This document shows, piece by piece, positions 1-8,473 of a stretch of DNA of 10,875 nt; position 1 is the stretch's first letter; the number at the start of each line of letters is the position of its first letter. Location: NCBI GenBank assembly GCA_003024985.2, contig PXIH01S0007098.1. The stretch is one strand, 5' to 3'. This DNA is from Euperipatoides rowelli (Eukaryota; Onychophora; Udeonychophora; Euonychophora; Peripatopsidae). Under the pieces are notes generated by a model that saw only the letters and a list, made by a program, of their open reading frames with translations, searched no databases and was not told where the DNA came from. The position numbers and the translations under genes were made by a program.

Positions 1-155
1 AAAAAAAATCATTAGAAACATCATGCTACTATTTCTAGACACGTTGCATGTACACAAATCGTAGACTTAATAGCTGCATAAAAAAAAAAAAATATGATGT
101 AAAACATTTTAATTAAATATTAAAGGCAATTAAGTATATTTCTCAAACAGAATGG

Positions 156-202
156 GATTTTTTTTGGTATTATGAGTTTTATGACTCATAATACAAAAAA
201 TC
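156..202. repeat. Hairpin-forming inverted repeat
   Basis: A perfect 11-bp inverted repeat, GTATTATGAGT (167-177) and ACTCATAATAC (184-194), is separated by six bases. It extends outward with a small mismatch into GATTTTTT (156 on) and AAAAAATC (to 202), giving arms of about 19-22 bp. It lies just beyond the stop codon of the minus-strand hAT relic. It could be a subterminal hairpin of that element or a chance A+T-rich palindrome; no function is shown. Confidence 0.7.
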
Positions 203-232
203 TTACTATATTTAATTTTTTTGTAGTCTTAA

Positions 233-700
233 TTACCCGGTAATAGTAATTCTTCTTTTTTTTTTCAAAGCAGCCCACTTACTGATATCATCATCTAATT
301 TTACCATATCTCTTACTTCCTTTTCACATTTTAAGAGCATCAAGTTGTCTAGTCTTTCATCACTCAGTGTGGTTCTCAGTGCATTTTTCACAAACTTCAG
401 ATGACAATGTCCTTTCATTAGATGAAACTCCATATGCTGCTGTCATAATTAAAAGACACAATTTGAAGGCTTGGTTTAAACATTGTTTTAACTTAATAGT
501 TTGGGTGAAAATTTCTTCCAGTGAAGTTAACTGGGAGTTAATAGATACATCAAATAGTATTTCCATTTGATTCTGCAAGGCATGTAGATCAGGCCTCTGA
601 GATCCTGGAGTAAACATAGCAGTAGCTTTCTCTAAATGAGCTAAGGTCAAATTTGCCTTGTTCAATGGAAATAGTATGGAGTACAATTGGTATAAGTTTC
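233..700 (-). pseudogene. hAT-family transposase, C-terminal relic, frameshifted
   Basis: Read on the minus strand, two overlapping open frames in different phases make up the C-terminal end of a hAT transposase. The upstream frame (686 down to 360) runs from the helical region (LFPLNKANLTLAHLEKATAM) to the start of the dimerisation domain (MTAAYGVSSNERTLS). The downstream frame (433 down to 233) continues with LKFVKNALRTTLSDERLDNL and ends in a lysine- and arginine-rich tail before a TAA stop. The S-x-ERxFS then R-T-T-L-S-x-E-R-L pattern is characteristic of the hAT C-terminal dimerisation domain, as in ZMYM- and P52rIPK-like host relatives. The shift between frames falls near 405-415 and needs a net one- or two-base indel, so the copy is dead. 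A stop just upstream of 700 and the absence of the DDE catalytic core and BED finger show that the 5' part is lost or beyond recognition. Similarity is by eye only, but the motif order is convincing. Confidence 0.85.
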
Positions 701-1841
701 ATGAAAATAAAAAATGTTAAATGCCCCAGCTGCACTCATCTCCCAGAAAATGACTCTTAATAAATATTTTTATTTTTTTTATTTTTATGACAATGACCAC
801 CAAGTGCAGACTGACAATCAAATTTTGATAAAAATGTGTTAAATTTGCAATCTTTACAATTACTTAAAAACTGTCCATTTAATAGGATTTTTTAATATGC
901 CTATAAAAAAATATAATTAGCAATTGTTTACTTCTTGTTTTGTTGTATTGATCCATCAACATGAAATAATTAGGGACAGACATTTGTAGCATTTTAAAAA
1001 TGATCTTACAGCATTTTCAAACAAAAACATAGCATTTTCGTAGCGTTTAAAAAAAATTGAAGTTATTTCATAATTTGCATGAAAATTAGCACATTTTATT
1101 TTAAAGTATCTCCTAACCCACCACTCCCCACCCCCCTACAAAAAAATCATGGATTTTTTAAAGATATGCCAATATACCTAGTGTGATATCTATGATAGTT
1201 AAAATAAAAATTTAATGGAAATAAATTAAAGAAAAATTACAACACTGGCGAATCTGGCGTTGAATATATTCAAACCAAGAGCTATTAAAAACTGCTACAT
1301 AATAAATATTTGTATAAAATAGATGTATGCCAAGAATTAAAAACTGAACATACAGTAAATACAGTAAGCATTCATAGCAAAGATGTAAGAGTGCTTTTTT
1401 TTTTTGATTGCCTTTTCTCTACCTCCCTCGCTTAGAGGTGTTAGAGACTGTATAAATTTATTTTTCTTAAATAAAACATTAAGTGATGCCAACGTATAAA
1501 CAACTTCCTATTTTAGATTTTAATAATTAAGTAAATATTTTATGGGTCGTCTTAAAATAAATGTATTGCAAAGTTTGAATGGAAAAAATTGCTTGGTATT
1601 GTAAATACACTAACTTGTATCATAAACCTCATGAAATAAAATGCACTGTAAGTAGGCCTATCAATATTTTTATTTAAAGTAATATCAATAGATCATTGTA
1701 TTTCAAACTTATACCTGTTCTCTTTTGTACAATTTGAAATCACATAGAGGGACTGAAGTTCCATAATTTTTGATGGATTTTTTAAGCTAGTTTCCTTGAA
1801 TTTAAAAAAAAAAATTCATGAGTTTTTTTATTTTATTTTTT
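701..1841. other. A+T-rich non-coding stretch, nothing recognised
   Basis: No reading frame, splice-bounded exon, RNA gene or terminal repeat is supported here. The stretch holds homopolymer A and T runs, a short C-rich tract near 1125-1137 and three AGCATTTT-like words between 988 and 1037. Two TACAGTA heptamers lie at 1351 and 1360. Given the downstream exons, this is probably intron of the PDK gene, or 5' flank if the missing upstream exons lie elsewhere. Confidence 0.6.
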
Positions 1842-3210
1842 ATTTTTAAAGACCAGGAATTTTACATGGATTGTGGCACAAGGGTCCTCTGATTTTGATA
1901 ACATTTGATAAAGATGTAGTAGATGGTGAGAAATGAGAAATTGCCAAAGATAGTACTGGCTGCCTCCCCCAAAATCTGAAATGTTCCCATTAAAACCGTG
2001 GATATTGTTTATGAATCAGAGCTACATTTTCGACGCAGGTGCAATAGGCCAAAATAAATACTGATGAAATTCAATACAGGATTAGTACCGTATGTGGTCA
2101 ATGTTATTGTCTTAAAAGTATAACGTTGCTGCATGAAAAAATAGCACCAAAAATAATTGAAATTTCATGAAAAAAAGCTGATTTTGGATGAAAATATGAC
2201 ATTGCAGCAACATATTGCTAAAGTTCTTTTTGCCTAAAATTGTTTGTTTACTAACAATGATGAATAGATTTAAAAGTAGTTGCCTCCCCCCCCCCGGTCA
2301 CCCAGCAGCTGTTCAATAGTTTGAGTTAGAAATTTAAGAAGTCAGAGTTGGGAAATTTCTCATTTATCCCCCCCCCCTCCCAATAAATTCTCTTCATACA
2401 ATTTAGCATTTTCTGCCATTTTTGATGGTTTTTAAATCCAAGCAGCAAATAGTTATGGCTATAATACTGGCATATTTACAACAAACATTTTGCCCTACTA
2501 AAGTAAAAAAAAAAAATATCTGGCATCTTGAGTATTTTTTTTTTTAAATTTTTATATGGTTTGGACTATTGATAAGGTTAATATGCATCATGCTTTGTGG
2601 AGAACTGTTAAGACTTACTGCCAAGATACCATTTTGTTGTTTTGGACAATGAGTGCATGCTACATTAAATATAGGCCGCAAACATTAAAGCTATTTCTAT
2701 TCACTGATGTATGTTTACTAGAATTTTTCCCTTAAAATTTTTTTTCTTTTTCTTTTAGATGAAATCAATATTTGATTACTCAAAATGTTGTTTATTCAAC
2801 TTTAGAAAATGCAGAGTGACAAGTTGAATCGCATAGATGACATTTATACCATTTCCTAATGGCATGGTATCTATATAAACTTAAAGCTGGAACTAAAATT
2901 TATGTAATTTAAGATTTAGATGTGATTAAAAAGTGATTTTGAATGCAGATATAATAATGGATGATTAATATTTTGGCATACAGTATGTGGATTCATATTA
3001 AATAGAACTAAATATGGCTTAGAATGGAAACTGCCAAGGAAATGCCACCATTTGTTCATAATATCCGAACATCATCAGTGAGTTGTATCATAGAAGTACC
3101 GTAGCTTGTTTATAATTTTGTTTGATTTTGCAAATTGTTGATTTGGATAATTCATTATCTGATGATCATATTTGAAATGTGCAGCAATATCTTAGCAACT
3201 TTAAAATGTT
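1842..3210 (+). repeat. Left arm of large inverted repeat
   Basis: This segment matches the reverse complement of about 3300-4539, block after block in the mirrored order. Clear blocks are GTGGCACA at 1873-1880, GGTGAGAAATGAGAAATTGC at 1926-1945 and CTGATTTTGGATGAAAAT near 2179-2196. Others are AATATGCATCATGCTTTGTG near 2580-2599, GATGACATTTATAC near 2835-2848 and AAAGCTGGAAC at 2883-2893. It differs from the other arm by substitutions and indels, including an extra stretch of about 80 bp near 2300-2380 and one of about 50 bp near 2955-3010. Outer-boundary support is good to about 1842. The inner 100 bp is weaker. Stops interrupt every frame, so no protein is supported from this arm. It could be one half of a foldback-type element or one of two opposed copies of the same repeat. 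Confidence 0.85.
2125..2211. repeat. Nested small hairpin in left arm
   Basis: GTTGCTGCA (2125-2133) and TGCAGCAAC (2203-2211) form a perfect 9-bp inverted repeat around about 69 bp. The same pair, with similar spacing, occurs in the opposite arm (4160-4254), so the small hairpin was part of the ancestral repeat unit. Confidence 0.7.
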
Positions 3211-3299
3211 GTGGTTTTGTGCTTATTTTTGATCCTCATTAGCAAGAGCTGCCTTACATGGAGGTTATAATCGGTCAATACCATCATCATTTTTCTCAA

Positions 3300-4539
3300 T
3301 ATCCTTTTAATTGAAAGATATTTTTCATATTAATACATAAAACACTACCAAAAGTGAATTTTCCAAATTTGTCTTGAAGATATTTGCATACACAGTATTT
3401 TCCATGATATACCGGTAACTCTTACTGATTTGATGTGGATCCTGGCATTTCCTCAGTGATTTCCATCCTAAACCATATACTATTACCAATCTGCATTCAA
3501 ATGGTTTTAACCGTATCAACTGAGACAAATAAATTTCAGTTCCAGCTTTAGGGTTATACGGGATGAAACTTCATGCAATTGAGATAGCCTAGTATAAATG
3601 TCATCTTTGTAATTCAATATGTCCATTCCACATTCTCCAAAATTTGACAAATAACATTTCAAGTAATCATATGTTCATTTCATTCTGAAAAAAAAAAATT
3701 AATGGAGAAAAAAAAATTTTTTTAAGAGAAAAAATAGATTCTAGAAAATTTGCCATACATCAATGAATAAAAATATGGTTTATAATTTGTTGTCTATAGC
3801 CTTAAAGTACTCATTATCCAAAACAACAACAAATGGTATATTGACAGTAAGTCTTAACAGTCCTCCACAAAGCATGATGCATATTAACATCAACCATAGT
3901 CCAATAGTGTGTAGAAATATTTTAAATATACAGTGTATACTCATTGTGCCAAAGATATTTCTGTTATACCTTGATAAGGAATAGTTTGTTTGTTGTAAAT
4001 ATATAAGTCATAACTTGTTGCTGCATGGATTTAAAAACCCTCAAAATGACTGAAAATGATAAATTTTACAAAAAGCTTTTTTTTTTGGGGGGGGGGGGTA
4101 CTTTTTGTAGGTTCTGATAGTAAATAAGCATTTCTAGGCAATGAAAACTTTGTCATTATGTTGCTGCAATAATCAAATTTTCATCCAAAATCAGTCTTTT
4201 TCATGAAATAGAAAAATTTCAAGTATTTTTGAACATTTTTTTTCATGCAGCAACAATATGCCACATTTGTAATGCAATGGCATTGACCACCCAAATGCTA
4301 CTCTATTGAGTTTTATCAGTATTTGTTTGGCATGTTGAACCTCCATTGATAATGTAGCTCCGATTAAACCAGTATTCATGATTTTAAGGCGTATATTTCA
4401 GATTTGGGGGGAGGGGAACTAAAGAAAGTAAAGAACTCATCTTTGGCAATTTTTCATTTCTCACCATATACTACATTTCTGCCTGATTTCATCAAAATCC
4501 GTGGACCCCTGTGCCACACTCTGCCAGCCTTTTAAAAAT
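3300..4539 (-). repeat. Right arm of large inverted repeat
   Basis: This is the reverse-complement partner of the 1842-3210 arm, with a centre of at most about 90 bp between them if the weak inner matches are counted, or about 270 bp if not. Read on the minus strand, it keeps two modest open frames that the other arm has lost: 4379 down to 4191 (62 codons from ATG, including MEVQHAKQ and VAFGWSMPLHYKCG) and 3528 down to 3325 (67 codons from TTG, including ECRLVIVYGLGWKSLRKCQD). I recognise neither. They may be remains of a mobile-element protein or chance frames. The arm also holds G runs (4087-4098, 4404-4415, 4562-4580 just outside), the first two matching C runs in the left arm. It ends about 200 bp upstream of a PDK exon. 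Confidence 0.85.
4160..4254. repeat. Nested small hairpin in right arm
   Basis: GTTGCTGCA (4160-4168) and TGCAGCAAC (4246-4254) form a 9-bp inverted repeat around about 77 bp. It is the mirror counterpart of 2125-2211. A further TTGCTGCATGG copy lies near 4018, mirrored as CCAAGCAGCAA near 2438 in the left arm. Confidence 0.7.
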
Positions 4540-4735
4540 GGTTCTTAAAATTTGAGATTTGGAGGGAGGAGGGGGGGGGGATATAAATGCTACCACAATT
4601 TCAAAATTTGCTAAAATTTATTAATGAAAGAGGTTTGAAATTTTTTAGTTATGGTAGTAACCCATTTCTTTTTCTAGAAATTATTAAACAAAAGTTATAG
4701 TCTTCATTTCATTTTTGCTGTCTTTATTGTTTCAG

Positions 4736-4837
4736 AATGCAATGCGTGCTGTAGTTGAATACCATGGCACAGCTAATGAAGACTATCCACCTATAGAAGT
4801 TAATGTAGTCAAGGGAACAGAAGACTTAACAATTAAG
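4736..4837 (+). CDS. Pdk: Pyruvate dehydrogenase kinase, internal exon (N-box)
   Basis: This internal exon of 34 codons is phase 0 at both ends. It begins after a pyrimidine-rich tract ending TTTCAG (4730-4735) and is followed by the donor GTATGT (4838). The translation starts NAMRAVVEYHG, passes DYPPIEV and ends KGTEDLTIK. PDK phosphorylates serines on the E1-alpha subunit of the pyruvate dehydrogenase complex in the mitochondrial matrix and so switches the complex off. In the family, the first Asn of this exon is the N-box residue that binds the Mg-ATP, the last residue of the E-L-F-K-N motif; the E-L-F-K part should lie on the preceding exon, which is not in the window. The next exon joins in frame. 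Branched-chain ketoacid dehydrogenase kinase is the nearest alternative, but the PPI-V and EDL-IK residues and the following exon fit PDK. I cannot say which vertebrate isoform it is closest to. Confidence 0.96.
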
Positions 4838-5189
4838 GTATGTGTACTTTTTTTTCTTTTCTATAAAATATAAATCTGAAATTAAAAGTTTTGTTTTTTT
4901 TATAGCAGGGAATTACACCCTACTAGTATAATTTATTAAGTATAAATTAGAAAAACAAAAAAATATATATTTATATTAATATGAAAGGTGATTACATATT
5001 GTAACTTTTTTATATATCACTTATGAAGACATCAGGAGAGTCCAAAGATTTAAGTCAGAACAAATAGATACAGAATTTAACAATATATGCTAAAATACTT
5101 AAAATTCAATATTATAGTCTGTTCATTAAACATCGTAATTCAAAAAGGAATAATTAAGAAAATTTTAAAATACAAATATAAGAAATTTG

Positions 5190-5635
5190 AATCAACGTGG
5201 AAAATTAGTTCACAAGTAAAATATCAATTTTTTTTTAATTATGCAAAAATAATAGGCTTATTCACTATAAAATAAACTAGTAGACAAATTTTGAATATCC
5301 TGAGGGCCAAATTAGTCATAATTTACAATCAACATTGAATTAGTTTATATTATTTTGTATCGGCTAGGCACTTCAAAATAATAATCATTATTTCCAATGA
5401 TACTGTAATCGGATTCATGATTAACGACAGTTTTAGTTTTCCAGTTTTATTTTAGCCGAACGTGGCTCAATCACAATATAGAGAATAAAGTAAACAATAA
5501 TATCAGAATATTTAAAACAGATTTTGAAGTTGCAAAACTTGCTGGTCTTATTGACGATAAAAATATTTATATGAAACTAATTAACAGAAATTTGAAGGTT
5601 TGACTAGTAGTTGGCGTAAAGATGATACAAGGAAT
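5190..5635 (+). repeat. Possible degenerate duplicated segment
   Basis: Two parts of the intron resemble each other: 5190-5300 and 5455-5620. Shared landmarks in order are AACGTGG, a GCAAAA-rich stretch, GGCTTATTCACTATAAAA against GGTCTTATTGACGATAAAA, and ACAAATTTTGAA against ACAGAAATTTGAAG. In one + frame the two translate alike (NYAKIIGLFTIK against EVAKLAGLIDDK). The downstream copy is open for about 58 codons to a TGA near 5603. Identity is low and was judged by eye, so chance similarity in A+T-rich DNA is possible. Confidence 0.35.
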
Positions 5636-5851
5636 TGTTGAAAGATGGTGTCAGTCATCGGCTGTAACAACAATTTCAAACTAAGTTTAAGTAAAAATCA
5701 ATGAAATCCAGTAATGAAAGTCTATAATTTTTAAACGAAAACATCAGGAACTGACATTAAACACGAATATAACAATATAAATATTCATATACAGTATTTA
5801 CCATATTTTAACAAATCCACAAAAAGTGGACAACAATTTAAAAAAAAAACT

Positions 5852-5863
5852 TTCCCATGGGAA
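5852..5863. repeat. 12-bp perfect palindrome
   Basis: TTCCCATGGGAA is self-complementary and is flanked by an A run on the left and a T-rich run on the right. It is a short site with no evident role. Confidence 0.5.
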
Positions 5864-6180
5864 TTTTTGTGCTTCTAAAAGTTTTTTTAATATTTATTTA
5901 ACAAAAGTTGGTAATTTAAATAAGGCCTTTTTAATCTGGAATAGGGGGGATGATAAAGTTTTTATATAATGGAAGGATTGGAATTTTATTTGTTTTGAAA
6001 AAAATAATTAAATTTATCAATTCACACATTTAATTTTAAAAAAATTAAAATTTAAAGCAAAAAATATTCAGTCAAAATGGTGTGTTTACTGTTAAAGTGT
6101 ATTACCAATGCTCTTTGCTACTTTGTCATTTTAGTTTTATTTTGTCAAAAAAATATTTGTCATCAAATTTTATTATTTTA

Positions 6181-6208
6181 AAAAAAACTATAAAAATATA
6201 GTTTTTTT
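6181..6208. repeat. A/T-rich hairpin
   Basis: AAAAAAACTATA (6181-6192) and TATAGTTTTTTT (6197-6208) are perfectly complementary across a four-base A loop. The structure is very A+T-rich, so its significance is modest. Confidence 0.6.
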
Positions 6209-6237
6209 TTCTTCTAATATTTATAAATAAAAAGCTA

Positions 6238-6278
6238 TGTGACATCATCGATTTCTGTTTAATAATAATGATGTCACA
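6238..6278. repeat. Inverted repeat TGTGACATCAT
   Basis: TGTGACATCAT (6238-6248) and ATGATGTCACA (6268-6278) form a perfect 11-bp inverted repeat around 19 bases. The TGACATCA-like core resembles a CRE/AP-1-type site, but two mirrored half-copies in an intron are at least as likely to be the remains of a small transposon. Confidence 0.6.
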
Positions 6279-6656
6279 GACCGTCCATTATATTTATAAA
6301 CACTATAATACCTATATTTCATAACATTTTAATTGAAATAAGAAAATTTGATAAACGTACATTTTTTAGGCAGAATAAGACTAAATTGACAAAATTGAAA
6401 ATAGCATTGATAATACACATTAAAGCATAGACAATAAGTGGCCAACCCTACCATTTGAGCCTTCTAAACGTTACCACCACTCTAAAAAAGATTTAAAAAA
6501 AAAACCTGGCTTAGATAGTAATTTAAACTATAAAATATTTCTAATTAGCTAATTAAGGAGAATTCTAGAGCATGCATGATACTTTATATATTTGATTATA
6601 TATGGGATTTACTTAATTATAAGTTTTAATATTTGTGTATGTAATTTATATTTTAG

Positions 6657-6767
6657 ATGTCTGATCGAGGTGGTGGAATTCCTCGCAGTTCTACTGATGT
6701 TCTTTTTAATTATATGTACTCTACAGCTCCTCAGCCATCAAAATCCGGTTCAGATTCAGCCCCTCTG
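6657..6767 (+). CDS. Pdk: Pyruvate dehydrogenase kinase, internal exon (DRGGG box and ATP lid)
   Basis: This internal exon of 37 codons is phase 0 at both ends, between TTTTAG (6651-6656) and donor GTAAAT (6768). The translation begins MSDRGGGIPRSSTDVLF, continues NYMYSTAPQPSKSG and ends SDSAPL. DRGGG is the G1 box (D-x-G-x-G) of the GHKL ATPase fold; in the family its Asp contacts the adenine of ATP. The YMYSTAP segment starts the flexible ATP lid and is highly characteristic of PDKs, which separates it from the branched-chain kinase. The first ATG is an internal Met, not a start, since the preceding exon joins in frame (TIK then MSDRGGG). The next exon should open with the A-G-x-G-Y-G-L-P motif; I could not find it before the window ends, so the following intron exceeds 4 kb. 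Confidence 0.97.
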
Positions 6768-7020
6768 GTAAATATTTAATTGTTTTCTCCTCCTACTGTA
6801 GTATACCGATGCTCCCNCACCTCTTTATTCTGAACTGTGAGAAACAACCGAAATAAATTTCAAAAGAAAGCACAACAAATTTGAGCATGGGACACAATTA
6901 GCTATGTCGGCATTTATGTATTAATTATTTAATACATACTGTAAAATTTCTACCCAGTAAGGTGACACTGACTCGACATTCATTGAAAATTTTAGATTTA
7001 TCGGTTTTAGTGCATGTGGA

Positions 7021-7162
7021 ATGTTAATGAGTCTACTCGCATGTTTTAGTTGTTAGTTTATGAGCCTACTTGCATGTTTTAGTTAGAAAAAAAAATAAGG
7101 CTTTTTTTCTTTTCCTGCTTTGGCTTTAACATTAGTTTATAAGTCTGCTTTTATATTTTAGT
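7021..7162 (+). repeat. Degenerate ~33-bp tandem repeat
   Basis: Two adjacent units (7021-7050 and 7051-7083) share GTTA, GAGYCTACT and GCATGTTTTAGT. A third, more diverged unit (7129-7162) has ATTAGTTTATAAGTCTGCTT and ends in TATTTTAGT after an A/T-rich interruption. A fourth remnant, CCTCTATGTTTTAGT, lies at 7200-7214. This is a small minisatellite-like array. Confidence 0.6.
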
Positions 7163-7755
7163 AGAGGGGAAACAAATAAATTCAAAGTTTGTTTTTTTGC
7201 CTCTATGTTTTAGTACGGTAATAAAATTAAATTGTACAGACTGCAATTTTAATATACAGTTTGTTCTAATATTAGTTTTTTTTTAATATATACAAAAACT
7301 TTGTGATTTATGATAAGAAAAATTAAAAATAAAGAACTTGCAAGACAATGCTGCTTTCTGGCTTTCAGAAAAAATGGAAACTTTGTTTTCTCTTTTTCGT
7401 GTGGATTTTAATCAAAAATATATATTTTTGCAGTAAATAGGATATTTAACTTATGACATATCAAACATCAGGTTTATGGCTTGATCTTGACATTTTACAG
7501 CCTTATTAGCTAAAGATTTTTTATTCTCTGTACAGTAAATACTGTGTTATAAACAGGAATGCCAACTAATACGGATTCTCCATAATTTCTACTCTATGGC
7601 ACTATGGGAGCACGTTCTGAAACTATGGATTTTTTTTATTCCTTCATTCGATTTATAGTATATTCTGTATATACAGTATATTTTTAATTTCAAAATTACA
7701 TTGCAAGATAATTTCTTAAAGCTCCTTTTTTATTTTTATTAGTCTAAATATTGTC

Positions 7756-7779
7756 CTTATGAAATAAAAATAATCTCAT
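7756..7779 (+). repeat. 24-bp direct repeat, copy 1
   Basis: This 24-base sequence, beginning CTTATGAAATAAAAATAATC, is repeated exactly at 8436-8459. The two bracket a 656-bp segment holding the first copy of the dispersed repeat. It may be a long target-site duplication or the product of local duplication. Confidence 0.75.
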
Positions 7780-7795
7780 ATAATGATTTTGATAC

Positions 7796-8232
7796 TTGTT
7801 TAACAACAAAAGAAAATCAAGAGTTCTGTTGACAGGTCGAATTGCTCTCTCACACCTGAAGAATGTTGATTTTCTGCATTTAGAATTAAAAATACAATGT
7901 ACCATAACTAATAATTTTATAAATATTTTTACAATTTACTCCATCCTTGCAGTCCTTAAATTCAGGTCAAGGGAAGGGAAAAGAATTTGGTTAGAAAATT
8001 TCAAGCTCCTTTTTCATTTGGCTTATTTTGATCATCTGCCTCAAAACAAAAGATGATCCATTAATAAAAACTTGTATTTTTAAAGAAGCAACCAACAAAA
8101 CACATTATCGTCTGCAAAAACAACCAATCATGTATGATTCTGTGGCTCACTAGTAAATAATTATCAACCTGATTTTTTATTTACAGATCCAACCTTCATT
8201 CCTATTCTAAACTCCACTAAGTAATAAATAAA
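7796..8232 (-). mobile_element. Dispersed repeat, copy 1 (probable non-LTR retrotransposon debris)
   Basis: This stretch is collinear with 9366-9805. Shared blocks include CAAAAGAAAATCAAGAGTTC against CAAAGAAAAACAATCGGTTC, a strong block with TCAAGGGAAGG (7967-7977) and TTTTGATCATCTGCC (8027-8041), AAAAACAACCAATCATG (8116-8132) and AGTAATAAATAA near 8219. In copy 2 the left end falls inside a minus-strand reverse transcriptase C-terminus. Here the matching part translates on the minus strand as VNRTLDF against VNRTDCF and then diverges, so this copy appears truncated. On the + strand a 86-codon open frame (7796-8056) crosses the conserved block. The orientation given assumes the repeat belongs to the minus-strand retroelement. 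Confidence 0.6.
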
Positions 8233-8435
8233 TCTATTTTATCATTTTTACATTAAAAGAGTCTATTTGTTATTTATAGTATTTACATATTTTATTAAAG
8301 TTTAAAATGCTAAAACAAAAGTTTTAAATATAGAGTACTTACTGTATAATAATTTTAATTAGCAATTGATTAGCATAGTATACTCTATAGATATTTTATT
8401 CTGATATTTTTCTCGTCTTTTTCCTTTAACTTTTT

Positions 8436-8459
8436 CTTATGAAATAAAAATAATCTCAT
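8436..8459 (+). repeat. 24-bp direct repeat, copy 2
   Basis: This is an exact second copy of 7756-7779. It lies 14 bp before the TIR element that starts at 8474. Confidence 0.75.
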
Positions 8460-8473
8460 CTAAACATTTAAAT

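Larger units (their letters stand above)
4838..6656 (+). other. Pdk: PDK intron, 1.8 kb
   Basis: This phase-0 intron runs from GTATGT (4838) to TTTTAG (6651-6656). It is A+T-rich with long A and T runs. It contains a possible degenerate duplication (5190-5300 and 5450-5630), a 12-bp palindrome TTCCCATGGGAA (5852-5863) and two short hairpins near 6181-6278, listed separately. A 62-codon open frame at 5087-5275 is rich in Lys, Ile and Asn, as expected of random A+T-rich DNA, and is not called as a gene. Confidence 0.85.

Noticed and set aside
367-570. A 67-codon + strand open frame
   Set aside because: It is the antisense shadow of the hAT transposase relic, whose minus-strand motifs are recognisable.
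3763-3984. A 73-codon + strand open frame in the right arm of the inverted repeat
   Set aside because: It is low in complexity and has no recognisable motif. The best conserved blocks of the repeat do not follow this frame in the other arm.
5087-5275. A 62-codon + strand open frame rich in Lys, Ile, Phe and Asn
   Set aside because: Its composition is what random A+T-rich DNA gives, and there are no splice or start features. Only the faint duplication is reported.
4736-6767. Branched-chain ketoacid dehydrogenase kinase or another GHKL kinase instead of PDK
   Set aside because: YMYSTAP after the DRGGG box and the PPIEV...EDLTIK segment fit PDK. The branched-chain kinase lacks the YMYSTAP lid sequence.
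7466-7500. Possible next PDK exon at CAGGTTTATGGCTTG
   Set aside because: The translation gives G-L-W-L rather than the required G-x-G-Y-G-L-P. There is no continuing R-L-Y-A-R-Y-F or downstream donor.
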